The notes: generated from the sequence alone by a model not told the origin. 64,000 nt of DNA from Vicugna pacos (GCF_048564905.1 NC_132993.1:79763001-79827000); one strand, 5' to 3'. Positions 23,885 through 33,440 are shown, counted from the first letter of the stretch. Translations and numbers: made by a program.

Positions 23885-25125
23885 AATTTTATGTTTTAAT
23901 AACTTTATTGAGCTATAATTGGAACAGAAGTTGCCATGTTTAAAGTGTATAATATGACCCATTCTGACACATGTATCCCATGAAACAGTCATGACAATCA
24001 AGATGGTGAACATATCCATCATCCCCAAATGTTTGCTTGTGACTCTTTTAATCCTCTCCTTACCACCCCCTACACTGTACCCTGCTCCATAAATATATCA
24101 AAAGTTATCAAGCAGTACATTTAAAATATGGCAGCTTATTGTAGGTCAATTATACCTTAATCTGCTTTTTGCTGCTGTATATTAGTTTGCATTTTCTAGA
24201 ATTTTGTGCAAAGGAATCATATCATCTGCCTTTTTTTTTCTTTTTTTTGGTCTGGCTTCTTTCACTCAAGATTGTTATTCTGAGATTCAATCATGTTGTC
24301 ATGTGCATCCACAGTTCAATCCTTTTTTTTTCACTGCTGAGTAGTATTCCATTGTATGGATACACACAACTTTTACATTCATCTATCAGTGAGCACTAGC
24401 AGTGTTTTCAGTTTTGGGTTGCTGTGAACATTTGTATACATGTCTTTGAATGAATATATGCTTTCACTGTCCATGGGTAAACACCTAGGAGTGGAATGAC
24501 TGCATCATACAGTAGATACACATGTAACTTTTTAAGGCATCCAAATTGTTTTACAAAGTGGTTGTTTTGCCAACCAGCATGGGGATTTGTCAGTGGCATG
24601 AAGGCGTTTGTGGTAGAGACGGGAGTGGGACCAGACAAATATTCCCAGAAGTAAAATAGCTGGATCATATGGTAGTTCCATTTGTAATTTCTGAGGAACC
24701 TCCATACTGTTTTCTATAGTGGCTGTACCAATTTACATTCCCACCAACAATGCATAAGGGTCTCCTTTTCTCCACATCTCACCAGCATTTATCATCCCTT
24801 CTTTTTGATGATAGCCATTCTATCAGACTTGGGGTGACATCTCTTTTTTTTGTTTTTGCATTTCCCTTATGAGTAGTGATGTTGAACACCTTTTCATGTA
24901 CCTGTTGACCATTTGTATATCTTCTTAGGAAAAATGTCTATTTGGGTCCTTTGCTCATTTTCCATTGGATTATTTGGTTTTTTTGCTATTGAGTTGCAGT
25001 ATTTTATTGACTATTATAAATGCAAAGAGTCTCAAAGGGCAACCTGCAGAATGGGAAAAATATTTGCAAATGATAGCTCTCATAAGAGGTTAATATCCAA
25101 AATATATAAAGAACTTAGACCAATA
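23885..25125 (-). mobile_element. Composite old L1, antisense, with an inverted right end
   Basis: From 23,885 to about 24,575 old L1 3' UTR and the ORF2 end are read on the minus strand ('ttgagctataattggaacag', 'gagtagtattccattgtatgg', 'cacctaggagtggaatgac'). From about 24,636 the same ORF2-end region appears again ('ggatcatatggtagttccat', 'acattcccaccaacaatgc'), so two L1 pieces are joined. At about 25,018-25,120 the L1 sequence flips to the plus strand ('gaatgggaaaaatatttgc', 'ttaatatccaaaatatata'). Confidence 0.8.
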
Positions 25126-25172
25126 AATAAATAAATAAACAAACAAATAAATAATTTAATAAATAAATAAAA
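25121..25172. repeat. (AAAT)n-rich simple repeat
   Basis: AATA/AACA units with small interruptions follow the flipped L1 end. Confidence 0.85.
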
Positions 25173-25260
25173 TGGTAACAGTACTTGAATAGACATTTTT
25201 CCAAAGAAAGTATAATAGTCAATAAAATACTGCAATCAGTCTTGTAAAATCATTTTTCTT

Positions 25261-25399
25261 AATAATTGTAAAAAATATTTTTTATCTTGTAAAATCATTT
25301 CATGAAAGGGGAAGATGGAAATTAAGGGACATTGGCTGGATTTTTCTGTTTTGATCCAGGATGGTCACCAGGTTGAAATGATAGTGACACTGAAGCACT
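25261..25399 (+). repeat. Local duplication, copy A
   Basis: The block 'ggctggatttttctgtttt' to 'ccaggatggtcacc', with flanks, recurs in the same direction at 27,301-27,430 at roughly 85% identity by eye. Copy A has an extra ~25-bp AT-rich stretch at its left, and copy B has a small insert after 'gggacatt'. I know no repeat family with this core. Confidence 0.7.
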
Positions 25400-25424
25400 T
25401 GTAAAATCAAGATAAAAAATATTT
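25273..25424. repeat. 17-bp perfect inverted repeat bracketing copy A
   Basis: Arm aaatattttttatcttg at 25,273-25,289 is the exact reverse complement of caagataaaaaatattt at 25,408-25,424. The short direct repeat cttgtaaaatca occurs beside both arms and a third time at 25,241. The arrangement resembles a small element with terminal inverted repeats, but copy B lacks the arms. Confidence 0.65.
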
Positions 25425-25514
25425 ACCTTCTAGGGTCAGGGTGAGGATTCAATGTGTTAATATACATAAACAACTGAGGACACTGTACAGCATAGAGTAA
25501 ATACTCTCTTATGT

Positions 25515-26236
25515 CTACCATTCTCAAACTTTTAAATCTTAGGACCTCTTGACACCATTACAAAATTGCTTAGCACCACCATAAAGCTTCTGTGCTCAGG
25601 GATTACATTTATCAATATCTACTGTATTAGAAATTAAAACCAATAAACTTTAAAAAAATGAAAAAAAGCAAAAGTAAACAAATGGGACCTCATTGAAGTT
25701 ATAAGCTTTTGCACAGCAAAGGAAACCATAAACAAAACAACAAGACAACCTAGAGAATGGGAGAAAATATTTGCAAACGATGCGACTGACTAGGGCTTCA
25801 TCACCAGAGTATACAAACGGCTCATACAACTTAATAACAAAAAATCAACCCAATCCAAAAATGACCCAAAGATCTAAATAAAAATGTTCATTCATGAAGT
25901 CATTTAAGATAACTACATGATAACATAATTTAAAAATTAAAATAACTATACTTTCCCCAAAGAATTAGGAGGAAGAGTGGCATTGTTCTACGTTTTTGCA
26001 AATCTTGGTAGTGTCTGGCTCACTAGAAGATGCTTGGAACCATACCTGCTTCTGCACTCAGTCTGCTATAAATCACACATCAGGAGGCCTTGGGGAAACT
26101 CCATTGTACTTTCCACAGAAAGTGAGAGTGAAAGAGGCAAATCCCATTTTATTATTATTTGAAAAAGTTTTGACCTCGTGGACCCCCTAAAAGGGTTTCA
26201 GGGACCCTCAAACTGATTACACCTTGAGAACCACCC
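25515..26236 (+). mobile_element. hAT-Charlie non-autonomous DNA transposon, split by L1 sequence
   Basis: The left end 'accattctcaaacttt' and right end 'ttgagaaccac' are the imperfect inverted termini expected for a Charlie-type element. Between them 'gtggcattgttctacgttt', 'tggctcactagaagatgc', 'gaaactccattgtacttt' and 'gacctcgtggaccc' follow the element as I remember it. It is interrupted at about 25,655-25,880 by L1 sequence, has no transposase gene, and could not have moved on its own. Confidence 0.75.
25655..25880 (+). mobile_element. L1 ORF2 fragment inside the Charlie element
   Basis: Sense ORF2 sequence reads 'gacctcattgaagttataag', 'ttttgcacagcaaaggaaac', 'gagaatgggagaaaatattt' and 'accagagtatacaaacgg'. 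It has neither 5' nor 3' L1 end, so it is an odd internal slice. A possible short duplication (taaaaaaatg / taaaaatg) flanks it. Confidence 0.8.
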
Positions 26237-26245
26237 CATATTTTC

Positions 26246-26308
26246 TATTATTATTATTGTTGTTGTTGTTGTTATGGTTACTGACGATGGTGATGATGAT
26301 GATGATGG
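26246..26308. repeat. Trinucleotide-rich tract (ATT, GTT, GAT)
   Basis: Short runs of ATT, then TTG, then GATGAT follow the Charlie element's right end. Confidence 0.85.
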
Positions 26309-26412
26309 AGAAAACCAGGACAGAAATGGATTTTCCAAAGTTAGAGCTATGTGTGAAGTTCTCTTAATAAAACTGGTTCTATGCAGACATCCATTTAAAA
26401 GTGCTCGTCTTT

Positions 26413-26964
26413 CCCCAATGTTCACAGCAGCACTATTTACAACAGCCAAGTCATGGAAACAACCTAAATGTCCATCAACAGATGACTGGATAAAGAAGAT
26501 GTGGTGTATTTATACAATGGAATACTACTCAGCCATAAAATGATAAAATAATGTCATTTGCAGCAACATGGATGGACCTGGAGAATGTTATTTAACCTGA
26601 AGTAAGCCGGAAAGAGAAAAATACGATATGATATCATTCCTATGTGGAATCTAAAAAAAAAGACAAATGAACTTACGTATAAAACAGAAACAGACTCACA
26701 GACATAGAATACAGACTTGTGGTTGCCGGGGGGTTGGGGGGTGAGAAGGGATGAACTGGGAGTTCGAGATTTGCAGATACTGACTGGTATATATAAAATA
26801 GATAAATAAGTTTTTGCTGTATAGCACAGGGAAATATATTCAGTATCTTGTAGCAGCTTACAGTGAAAAAGAATATGAAAATGAATATATGTATGTTCAT
26901 GTATGACTGAAGCATTGTGCTGTACACCAGAAATTGACACAACTCAATAAGGACTCAATAAAGA
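26413..26964 (+). mobile_element. 5'-truncated L1 with 16-bp target-site duplication (type A tail)
   Basis: The flanks are aaaagtgctcgtcttt at 26,397-26,412 and aaaagtgcttgtcttt at 26,965-26,980, one mismatch apart. Inside are the ORF2 C-terminus (FTAALFTTAKSWKQPKCPSTDDWIKKMW, then YTMEYYSAIK) in a mostly open frame at the left, and the full 3' UTR with the 'gctgtacaccagaaattg' tail. It is a normal 5'-truncated insertion without inversion, and one of the younger ones here. Confidence 0.93.
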
Positions 26965-26999
26965 AAAAGTGCTTGTCTTTGAAAGAGTGGAACTAGGTT

Positions 27000-27300
27000 T
27001 AGGTCAAAGTGCTGTGAACCTATTGATAGTCAGAATAAATGGATGGTGATATTTATCTTTTTCAGGCTTGTGGAGCTATAGTCATGAAATAAAGAGGAAA
27101 AAGTCCCCTAGTGCGCTGTTGCTGTAAGGAAACTGTGTGTGTGTGTTTGTACCACTGTGGAGAATTTTCATGAGAAGTTACGTGTTAGCCCTGTGCTCAG
27201 ACACCAAAAATGCGGATCATACAGTGAAACCCAGGAGAATTTTAATGCCTTTTCCCAAGGATATTCAGGCAGAAGAAACACATTCTGGAAGACTAAAATA
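27000..27300. other. Unassigned sequence
   Basis: No gene or known repeat is recognised between the L1 and duplication copy B. A small GT run is at 27,136-27,150. Confidence 0.4.
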
Positions 27301-27430
27301 AATAACTGTAACCAAAGCATTTCATGAAAAGGGAAAATGGAAATTAGGGGACATTTGTTCCCTCGGCTGGATTTTTCTGTTTTTTATCCAGGATGGTCAC
27401 CGGGTAGAAAAGATAACAATGTTGAAGAGC
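27301..27430 (+). repeat. Local duplication, copy B
   Basis: This is the second copy of the block at 25,261-25,399, in the same orientation about 2 kb away. It keeps 'aataactgtaacc' at its left and the 'ggctggatttttctg..ccaggatggtcacc' core, and lacks the inverted-repeat arms of copy A. Confidence 0.7.
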
Positions 27431-27609
27431 TGATAATACAGTAGTATGTTCTCAGGCCATCCTTGTCCAGAATCAACAGGGTCTTGAATTTCTCAGCTAT
27501 TCATTTTAGAGGCAAAATCTTGTCCTTGTGTCTCAGGGGGAAGATCATGCTCCCAAACTATGTTGTAAGAGAAAACTGAATCACAGATCCTCAAGACCAG
27601 CGATGCTGG

Positions 27610-27763
27610 CGGGGAGGGTATGTTTCAAGTGGTAGAGCACATGCTTACATGCATGAGGTCCTGGGTTCCCTCCCCAGTACCTCCCCTAAAAATAAATAAA
27701 TAAACCGAATTACTTCCCTCCCTACCTCAAAAAAAAAAAAAAAAGCTGAAAAAAAAAAAAAAA
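27610..27763 (+). mobile_element. Camelid tRNA-derived SINE (vic-1-like)
   Basis: The tRNA-like head 'gtagagcacatgcttac', 'gaggtcctgggttcc' and 'ccccagtacctcc' is followed by an AAATAAAT linker and two A-runs. Flanks gaccagcgatgctgg (27,595-27,609) and gaccaatgatgctgg (27,764-27,778) are a 15-bp target-site duplication with two mismatches. It carries internal pol III A/B-box-like sequence but is not a tRNA gene. Confidence 0.88.
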
Positions 27764-27778
27764 GACCAATGATGCTGG

Positions 27779-28583
27779 GCTCAGCATTGCCGAGCCATTC
27801 TTGAAGCTGTGGTCTCTGGGTCTCCCAGTGTGGCAATTTCTCTCCGCCCTCTGTTCTCTTTTAAAAATAACCATTCTGCTTTTGGCACTTTTCCTGTCCT
27901 CAGTTTCCCTAGAAGTATGAAAAAGCAACAAAAGATCCCAGGGTACAGATTGGTTACACTGTTCAAGGGTCCGTGGAAGTAAAATCCATCTAATGTGGCT
28001 TAGGGAAAAATCAAAGTGGTTGAGAAGATGATCCAGAGAAATGATCTACAAAACATGGAAGGGTAAGCAACAATGTGGTATTGAGGGTGGGGTGCAAAGA
28101 GAGAAGGCAATGGATCATTCCAGAGGCTGATGGTGCCAAATGAAACTCTAGGAAAAACTGACCTTGAAAAAGAGGGTAAGAGATGAGCCAAAGGGAAGTG
28201 AACTAAAGGCTGTAGAAAGTGAAGTCTTGACTGTGTAGCTCTGCTCTTCTGTGCTGTCTCTCATCCACCTGTTATCTGATCCCTCCTACATCAGCCTTGA
28301 AAATCATTCCCCAGCTGCAGGGTGAGCCATCCGCTAGAGGATGCTCTGCTGTGGTTCTTACTCTAGGAAGAAGGCTGGGGTCATGTGGACGTGTAAGAAG
28401 AACAGGCGTTGTGAGATCTGGGGGAAAAATAAACTAGTGGAGGAATGGTGAGATTCATCTGTTAGAGACCAGAAAGCAGAGGATTCAAAAGCAAAGTAGT
28501 AGTAGAGAAATGAAAAAATTAAGGCTATAAAAAAGGGAGAAACAATTCCTAGAGAAAGAACACATCTTAACAGAGAGAAAGGA
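27779..28583. other. Unassigned sequence
   Basis: No gene or clear repeat is recognised. Open frames at 27,645-28,191 on the minus strand overlap the SINE poly-A or lack any domain. Confidence 0.4.
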
Positions 28584-28599
28584 CAGCTGGTGTAGAATT

Positions 28600-28726
28600 A
28601 GTTTTTAAATTTTTGGGGGGGAGGAGATTAGTTAGTTTTAATTTATTTTTTAGTGGAGGTATTGGGGATTGAACCCAGGACCTCTTTTGCATGCTAAGCA
28701 CATGCTCTACCACTGAGCTATATCCT
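28600..28726 (-). mobile_element. Camelid tRNA-derived SINE (vic-1-like)
   Basis: The antisense SINE head 'ggggattgaacccaggacc', 'gcatgctaagcacatgctc' and 'accactgagctatatcc' lies right of its reversed A-rich tail. Flanks cagctggtgtagaatt (28,584-28,599) and cagctggtacagaatt (28,727-28,742) are a 16-bp target-site duplication with two mismatches, so the boundaries are firm. Confidence 0.92.
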
Positions 28727-28742
28727 CAGCTGGTACAGAATT

Positions 28743-29029
28743 GAAGCAAACCTGCCTGCTGTGATAGCAGAGGAAATAGACTAAGCTAAGTAGGAGTGGG
28801 TTCTTCTTGGTGACCTGTCGAATGCCTTCTCTTGCTTCTTGCCTTCTAGAGGTGCTCAGCTACAGTATCTCTTCTCACTTGAAACACTGCAGAGGATTTT
28901 TTGAACAACAGAGACGACCAACACCTCTACTTTATCTTGATTCCCTGTGCAGTATTTATCTCTCAGGCTCCTTAGGGTTTTAGTCATTAAGGAATTAAGG
29001 ACATCTTGGGGAATGTAGCCAATATTTTA
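28743..29029. other. Unassigned sequence
   Basis: No gene or clear repeat is recognised. Confidence 0.4.
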
Positions 29030-29125
29030 TAATAACTATAAATGGAGAATAACCTTTAAAAATTGTGAATCACTAGATTGTACACCTGTAACTTGTATAA
29101 TATCAACTCCTTTAACTAAAAAAAA
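29030..29125 (+). mobile_element. Older L1 3'-end fragment
   Basis: The block 'aatggagaataacctttaaa', 'ttgtgaatcactagattg' and 'tacacctgtaacttgtataa', ending A-rich, is the tail of an older L1 family common in cetartiodactyls. Confidence 0.65.
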
Positions 29126-29479
29126 GGAAATTAAGGATAGCTCTATCTCAGTTCCTGAGAAATTGGGGACTAGCTGTGTTTAAGGGGGGAGCCTGTTGCT
29201 GTCTTTATACAAGGTGGTCAGCTTTGGGGAAATGGGCATGTCTAGCTAATCTGTGATGCAGGGAGAGGGCCGTAGAGCACTGGGAAAAAGCATCATGTAA
29301 TGAAAATTAGGTGGAGAGAGGGGAGAGCAGAAGAGATGATGGTAATGGTGAATATTTCACTTAAGGAATTTTCTTTCCTCAATTCTTTTGTGAACATGGG
29401 AGTAAAAATTAGTTGAAATACTTTCTGCCTTTCTCTCTTGGTTTTTCATTGCTTTAACCTTAAAAGTGTCTACTGCCCA
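29126..29479. other. Unassigned sequence
   Basis: No gene or clear repeat is recognised. The minus-strand open frame at 29,357-29,617 has no recognisable domain. Confidence 0.4.
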
Positions 29480-29650
29480 CACCGACAGAGGAGCACCAGA
29501 TGGTTTTGTGCATGCTGTTCCCTTTGCCATGACTAGAAAATGCCCTCTGCTTTTATCACAGTCAAAACCCTTCCACCATCTTGGTGGAGCTTTCCTCAGT
29601 TCCCCAGCAGTATTCATCTTTCCTGCCTCTCTATTGTCCTATATGTTATC
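29480..29650 (+). repeat. Possible L2 fragment
   Basis: 'catgctgttccctttgccat' resembles the sense L2 'cttgctgttccctctgcctgg' landmark. The rest is weak. Confidence 0.35.
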
Positions 29651-29654
29651 ATAT

Positions 29655-29880
29655 AGGTAAATAACTTAACATTTGCTGGGTGCCTACACAGTATAACTCA
29701 GTATGCTCTCACAAGACATTATCCCCACATTACAGCACCCTTGAGGAGTTACAAGAACCTCACGGTGCAGAAAAGTGGCCGTTTTCTGAAGGCTACACCC
29801 AGTCAGAGGTAAGAGATGGAGGAGGGATGACTCAAGTCTGTATCTCATGGTGCCTAAAACTGTAAGCATCTTCCGGCAAA
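29655..29880 (-). repeat. MIR-like fragment
   Basis: 'atttgctgggtgcctacac' and 'attatccccacattacag' match antisense MIR weakly. Confidence 0.4.
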
Positions 29881-29984
29881 TAGAATCAAACATTCCCCAG
29901 AGATAAATTTTGTAATGCATTTCATTTATTGTATAAAAAAGCAATCTGTGCTGCGTTTAAGTCATCTACACGTGTCTATGTTTC

Positions 29985-30090
29985 CTGCTAAATTATGAAT
30001 CTTTGAATGTCAGAAAGCAGATCTTTATTCTATATTACCCAGAGTGCCTACCGGGAGATCTTACTATAGACGATAAATACAAGCTGCTAA
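29985..30090 (+). repeat. L2 3'-end fragment
   Basis: The sense L2 tail pattern ('cccagagtgcctaccggg' and 'gataaatacaagctgctaattg') is diverged. Confidence 0.4.
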
Positions 30091-30439
30091 TTGAATAGCT
30101 CAAAACCACCTCTGGGTTTTTATCTTTCCATCTGTCCTGTTTTGCCACTCTTGACCTGGACCTCAGTCCTTCCATTTTTTTGGACCAGAGTCTGGGGTCT
30201 CAATCAAACTTTTACACCGAAGTGAGATGCTTTAACTCATGCCACCTGGAGACTTGTCATTATGGGGACTCCTAAGAGCAGTGGTGGTCACCAATTTTAC
30301 CTCAGTTTCCTGGTAGGACAATTTTAATCAACTGGACATCCCAGAACGACAAATTCACCCCAAAGCATTCTAAAGCAGGGATCTGGAACCTGGATTTCCC
30401 CTTGGATGAAACTTCCCTGCTGCTGCCTGGTCGTGGGCA
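30091..30439. other. Unassigned sequence
   Basis: No gene or clear repeat is recognised. Confidence 0.4.
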
Positions 30440-30520
30440 AGTTGCCTCATCCCTCAGATCCCTAGATTTTTCATCTGAGAAAGGGGGAAAATCATTCTTA
30501 CCCTGACTGTCATGAAAATA
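30440..30520 (+). repeat. MIR fragment
   Basis: Sense MIR core: 'gtgggcaagttgcctcatcc', 'tttttcatctgagaaagg'. Confidence 0.65.
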
Positions 30521-30534
30521 AATCTCAAACTAAA

Positions 30535-31340
30535 ATTATGACCCAGACCTCCCTTCTCCAACGTAGTCTTCCTCCTGTCGATGTACCACCTCTGTCTATG
30601 GCATCACCAACTGTATATTTTGTGCAACCCAGAAAGACACCTCTCTCTCCTTCAAGCTCTGCTATCAATCAGCTACCAAGTTCTGTGAGCTCATTCAGTT
30701 CCCTGCATCACCAGGACCACTACCCATAACTAACTGGTCTCACCAAATCTACTTCTATTACCGCTGTTCCCAGACCTAACTTTCCACACTATACCCAGAG
30801 ACATCTTTCAGAATTTAAGTGGGAGTCACTGCCAAAATGTTCTCAGTGGCTTCACAGTACTCCTGGCTCAGCTGAAGAATCTCTGATACAGCCTGAGACC
30901 CTGTGTGCTCTGGGCTTATTTCCAGCTTCTCTCTCCCAGACTGTGCTCCACACAAGGCAGAAAGCTTCCGTCGATCTTCTCCAATAAGCCATGCACATTT
31001 CTGCTGCAGAGAATGTTTACCCATCATGCCCTTTCTCTTTTTCCTCCGAACATTCTTTCAGTTTTGGTTTATTTCAAGTTAACTGCTTGACTCCCCTTTG
31101 CTCACCTACACACCCAAGACTAGGCCAATTCCTTTGATATAGATTCTCCTATCACTGTTTCACTTTCCTCCCCAGCTCTCAGAATAATTAAAAAATTTAC
31201 ATTTCTGTGAATCTTTGACAAACCTCTGTCCAAACACCAGCATGTAAGACCCTTGAGGAACTATGTTTGGCTGTATCTCTAGCACTTAATACAACACCTG
31301 GCACAAGTACAGGCTTCATAAATATTTATTGAATGAGTCT
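30535..31340 (+). mobile_element. L2 3' region
   Basis: A long, diverged sense L2. It has the 'gtgggagtcactgcc' to 'gtggcttcacagtactcc' segment and 'cagcctgagaccctgtgtg'. The proper L2 tail is near 31,240-31,335 ('taagacccttgagg', 'cagcacctgg'-like 'caacacctggcac', 'ataaatatttattgaatgag'). No frame is preserved; the small open frames here are not genes. Confidence 0.65.
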
Positions 31341-31439
31341 GTACTTTATATAGGGTAGCCTTTATTCTGAATGTTACCCAACTCTCCGGTTTCATAGGAA
31401 AAGCTCCATTTTTGGATTTCGAGCTGGTTCAAATCTCGG

Positions 31440-31600
31440 TCCTGTTAATCTTGAGCAGTTATATCCTTTTGTAGCTCATCTGTAAAATGGGGATGACTGT
31501 CCCTGCCTCACTGAGTTGTTGTGAGGTTTCAGTGAGCTAATACAATGTCACGTGTCTGACACGGGGCCTGACTCAGGGCTTCATCAGCGTTGGATAGTAA
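31440..31600 (+). repeat. MIR
   Basis: Sense MIR: 'ggttcaaatctcggtcctg', 'tctgtaaaatggggatgac', 'gttgttgtgaggtttcag'. It ends just before the CpG island's upstream flank. Confidence 0.8.
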
Positions 31601-31610
31601 AATTATTGTG

Positions 31611-31656
31611 ATTAACCTAGGCCAGAAAAAATTGTTGCAATTAACCTAGGCCAGAA
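31611..31656 (+). repeat. Two direct copies of a 17-bp motif
   Basis: attaacctaggccagaa at 31,611-31,627 is repeated exactly at 31,640-31,656, a 29-bp spacing. A weaker third echo ('aaataacctgag') follows at about 31,666. It lies about 50 bp upstream of the CpG island. Confidence 0.85.
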
Positions 31657-31689
31657 GGTCATGTAAATAACCTGAGTGTAAGCAAACAG

Positions 31690-32200
31690 TTGTCCGTAGG
31701 TCAACCTTGACCACCTGGAGCGCCAAGGAGGGAGTCTCCGGCCTCACCCTGCAGTCCCGTCGCGTCCCCCCGCCCACCCCCCGCCGCAAAACTGTCCAGG
31801 AAGTTTCGATCCGGGGGGAGGTTGAGGCTGCAGGGAGGTGGCAGCGAGAGGACACCCGAGGGCGCTGCAGAGGTCGGGGCGGCAGTTCGGCCCCAGCCCG
31901 GCGGCCCCGCCGCCTCCTCCGCAACTGCGCGGCTCGCCGTCTGTGTCCGCAGCCCGGGCAGCATCCCAGGAAGGCGACGCCGGGAGCCACCGCGCCTCGC
32001 CTGCCCTCCGCGACCCCGCGTGCTTCCGGCAAGTTTGGCTCGGCCCGCGCAGGTCCCGCCTCCCTCCCCGGCCCGAGGTGGCGACGGACGCGCAGGCGGC
32101 GTGCCATCTGGGGTGGCTGCACAAACAGCCGGGGTGTCTGCGTCTCCAGGGGCAGGGACGGGGTGTCAGCGCGAACTTTGCATTTTAATCACGTTTAGGA
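31690..32200. promoter_or_regulatory. CpG island, probable promoter
   Basis: This is the only long stretch in the window dense in CpG outside the ERV LTR, with GC-box-like runs (ccccgcc, ggggcgg) and no TATA box nearby. In mammals such an island normally marks a promoter. Frames stay open on both strands for up to 168 codons (such as 31,646-32,122 minus and 31,822-32,328 plus), but this follows from GC-rich composition, and none has a recognisable domain. Downstream on the plus strand lies an exon-like segment at 33,361. The gene it serves is not identified. Confidence 0.75.
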
Positions 32201-32280
32201 GGACCTTTCGGTCGTCAGGTCCCAGGAGGGCTCCCCAGTTGATGCAGGTCCTTTTTGTTGGGGGATGCAGATTTAAGGAT

Positions 32281-32286
32281 GTGTGC

Positions 32287-32317
<31 letters not shown>

Positions 32318-32326
32318 TGTGTGTGT
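32281..32326. repeat. (GC)n(GT)n alternating purine-pyrimidine tract
   Basis: About 20 bases of GC alternation pass straight into about 26 bases of GT alternation. Such tracts readily form Z-DNA, and this one is immediately 3' of the CpG island. Confidence 0.93.
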
Positions 32327-33360
32327 AAATCTTTACATTATGGGGCATCTTAATGAGAAGTCTGTGAGACTTCAATTCTCAGTTCTTTCCTCCTAAAGCT
32401 TTCTTTAAACATGGAAGTGTTTTTTATTTCCTCACTTGAGGTTCCTTTCATTCAATTTTCAAGCGATGATATAATACAACGCTATAATATACAGAATAAT
32501 ACATATTCTATATTAAACACTTCGCATAACTCCTCTACCTTTCAAGCTGAGCGTTAATTTTGAACCTTGGAAAAAAGCATTCTCATTTTAATAACACAAA
32601 GTTTTCCCATACATTTTTTTTTTTTTGCAAAGTTAGAGTACACCAACCAATGAACTTAAATTTAAAAAGCGGACAAATGCAAACATTGAAAACTCCACAG
32701 AGACGCCAAATTAATGGATACTACTTATGGTTTTGGATTTTCGAAGAACGTCTTTGCGGTATCTGTCAGATTGTCTTGAAAATGAAGTTCTGATCTTAAT
32801 CATGAAAGGGTTAAATAGCTTCTAGGTTATATTCATGTCACTCTTAGAATAGCTGACCCATAATACATCAGCAGTCTATCCTAGGGCGTGTGGGATCAAA
32901 TACCTTAAATTAAATGAAAAACAAGTTGAAATATTTGTCGTCACGTTGCATCAGTTTAGATGAGTTGCAAGTAAATCATTTCCTAACCTTTTAAAAGATG
33001 AAAAGTTTTGGTGACTGCTGTTTACACACTTTGAATATTTTATATTTGCGTGGTCATCACAGTTTACACAAATGATTGCTTATATCCATTTCCAATGGAC
33101 AAATAGGAGAGTAGCTGTGATATTTGACAGTTAACGTTTCATGCTTTTCCATAAAGGTGACGTTATATAAAACTGCAGAGATTACTGCCTATTATCAAAA
33201 GGTCATTTAGAGAATCTGTAGATAAACTCATTAGGGACAGGTGAAGAGAAGTGGGGTAATTAATTAGAATTGAAAAAAACTGATATGGAGTCGTAGAAAT
33301 CAAAGTCATGATTAGCACATGAAATAGTTAATTTTGTTTTTGTTTTTGTTTTAAACACAG
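32327..33360. other. Unassigned single-copy sequence (candidate first intron)
   Basis: No repeat is recognised. If transcription starts in the CpG island and the segment at 33,361 is an exon, this would be part of intron 1. Confidence 0.4.
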
Positions 33361-33440
33361 GTTTCCAGAGCCTTACCAAAAAAATCCTTTTACGTTTGTG
33401 GAACCTTTAGTGGACGATTACAGCCAATGTTTTGTCTTTG
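33361..33440 (+). other. Candidate exon, 80 bp
   Basis: A pyrimidine-rich tract and TTTTAAACACAG precede 33,361, and GTGAGTAG starts at 33,441: a good acceptor and a near-perfect donor. Length 80 gives one leading base, 26 codons and one trailing base in a frame reading FPEPYQKNPFTFVEPLVDDY and on. A second frame is open too (VSRALPKKSFYVC...). I recognise neither product. It could be a coding exon, a 5' UTR exon or a lncRNA exon tied to the CpG island. It lies in non-repetitive sequence. Confidence 0.45.

Noticed and set aside
27610-27700. Possible tRNA gene
   Set aside because: The tRNA-like box sequences belong to a SINE with A-rich tail and target-site duplications; the cloverleaf is not intact. 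The same holds for 28.6, 45.3 and 59.5 kb.
31646-32328. Overlapping open frames of 87-168 codons on both strands in the CpG island
   Set aside because: GC-rich DNA has few stop codons; all frames are Arg/Ala/Pro/Gly-rich, none has a domain or a clear splice donor in frame, and they overlap one another.
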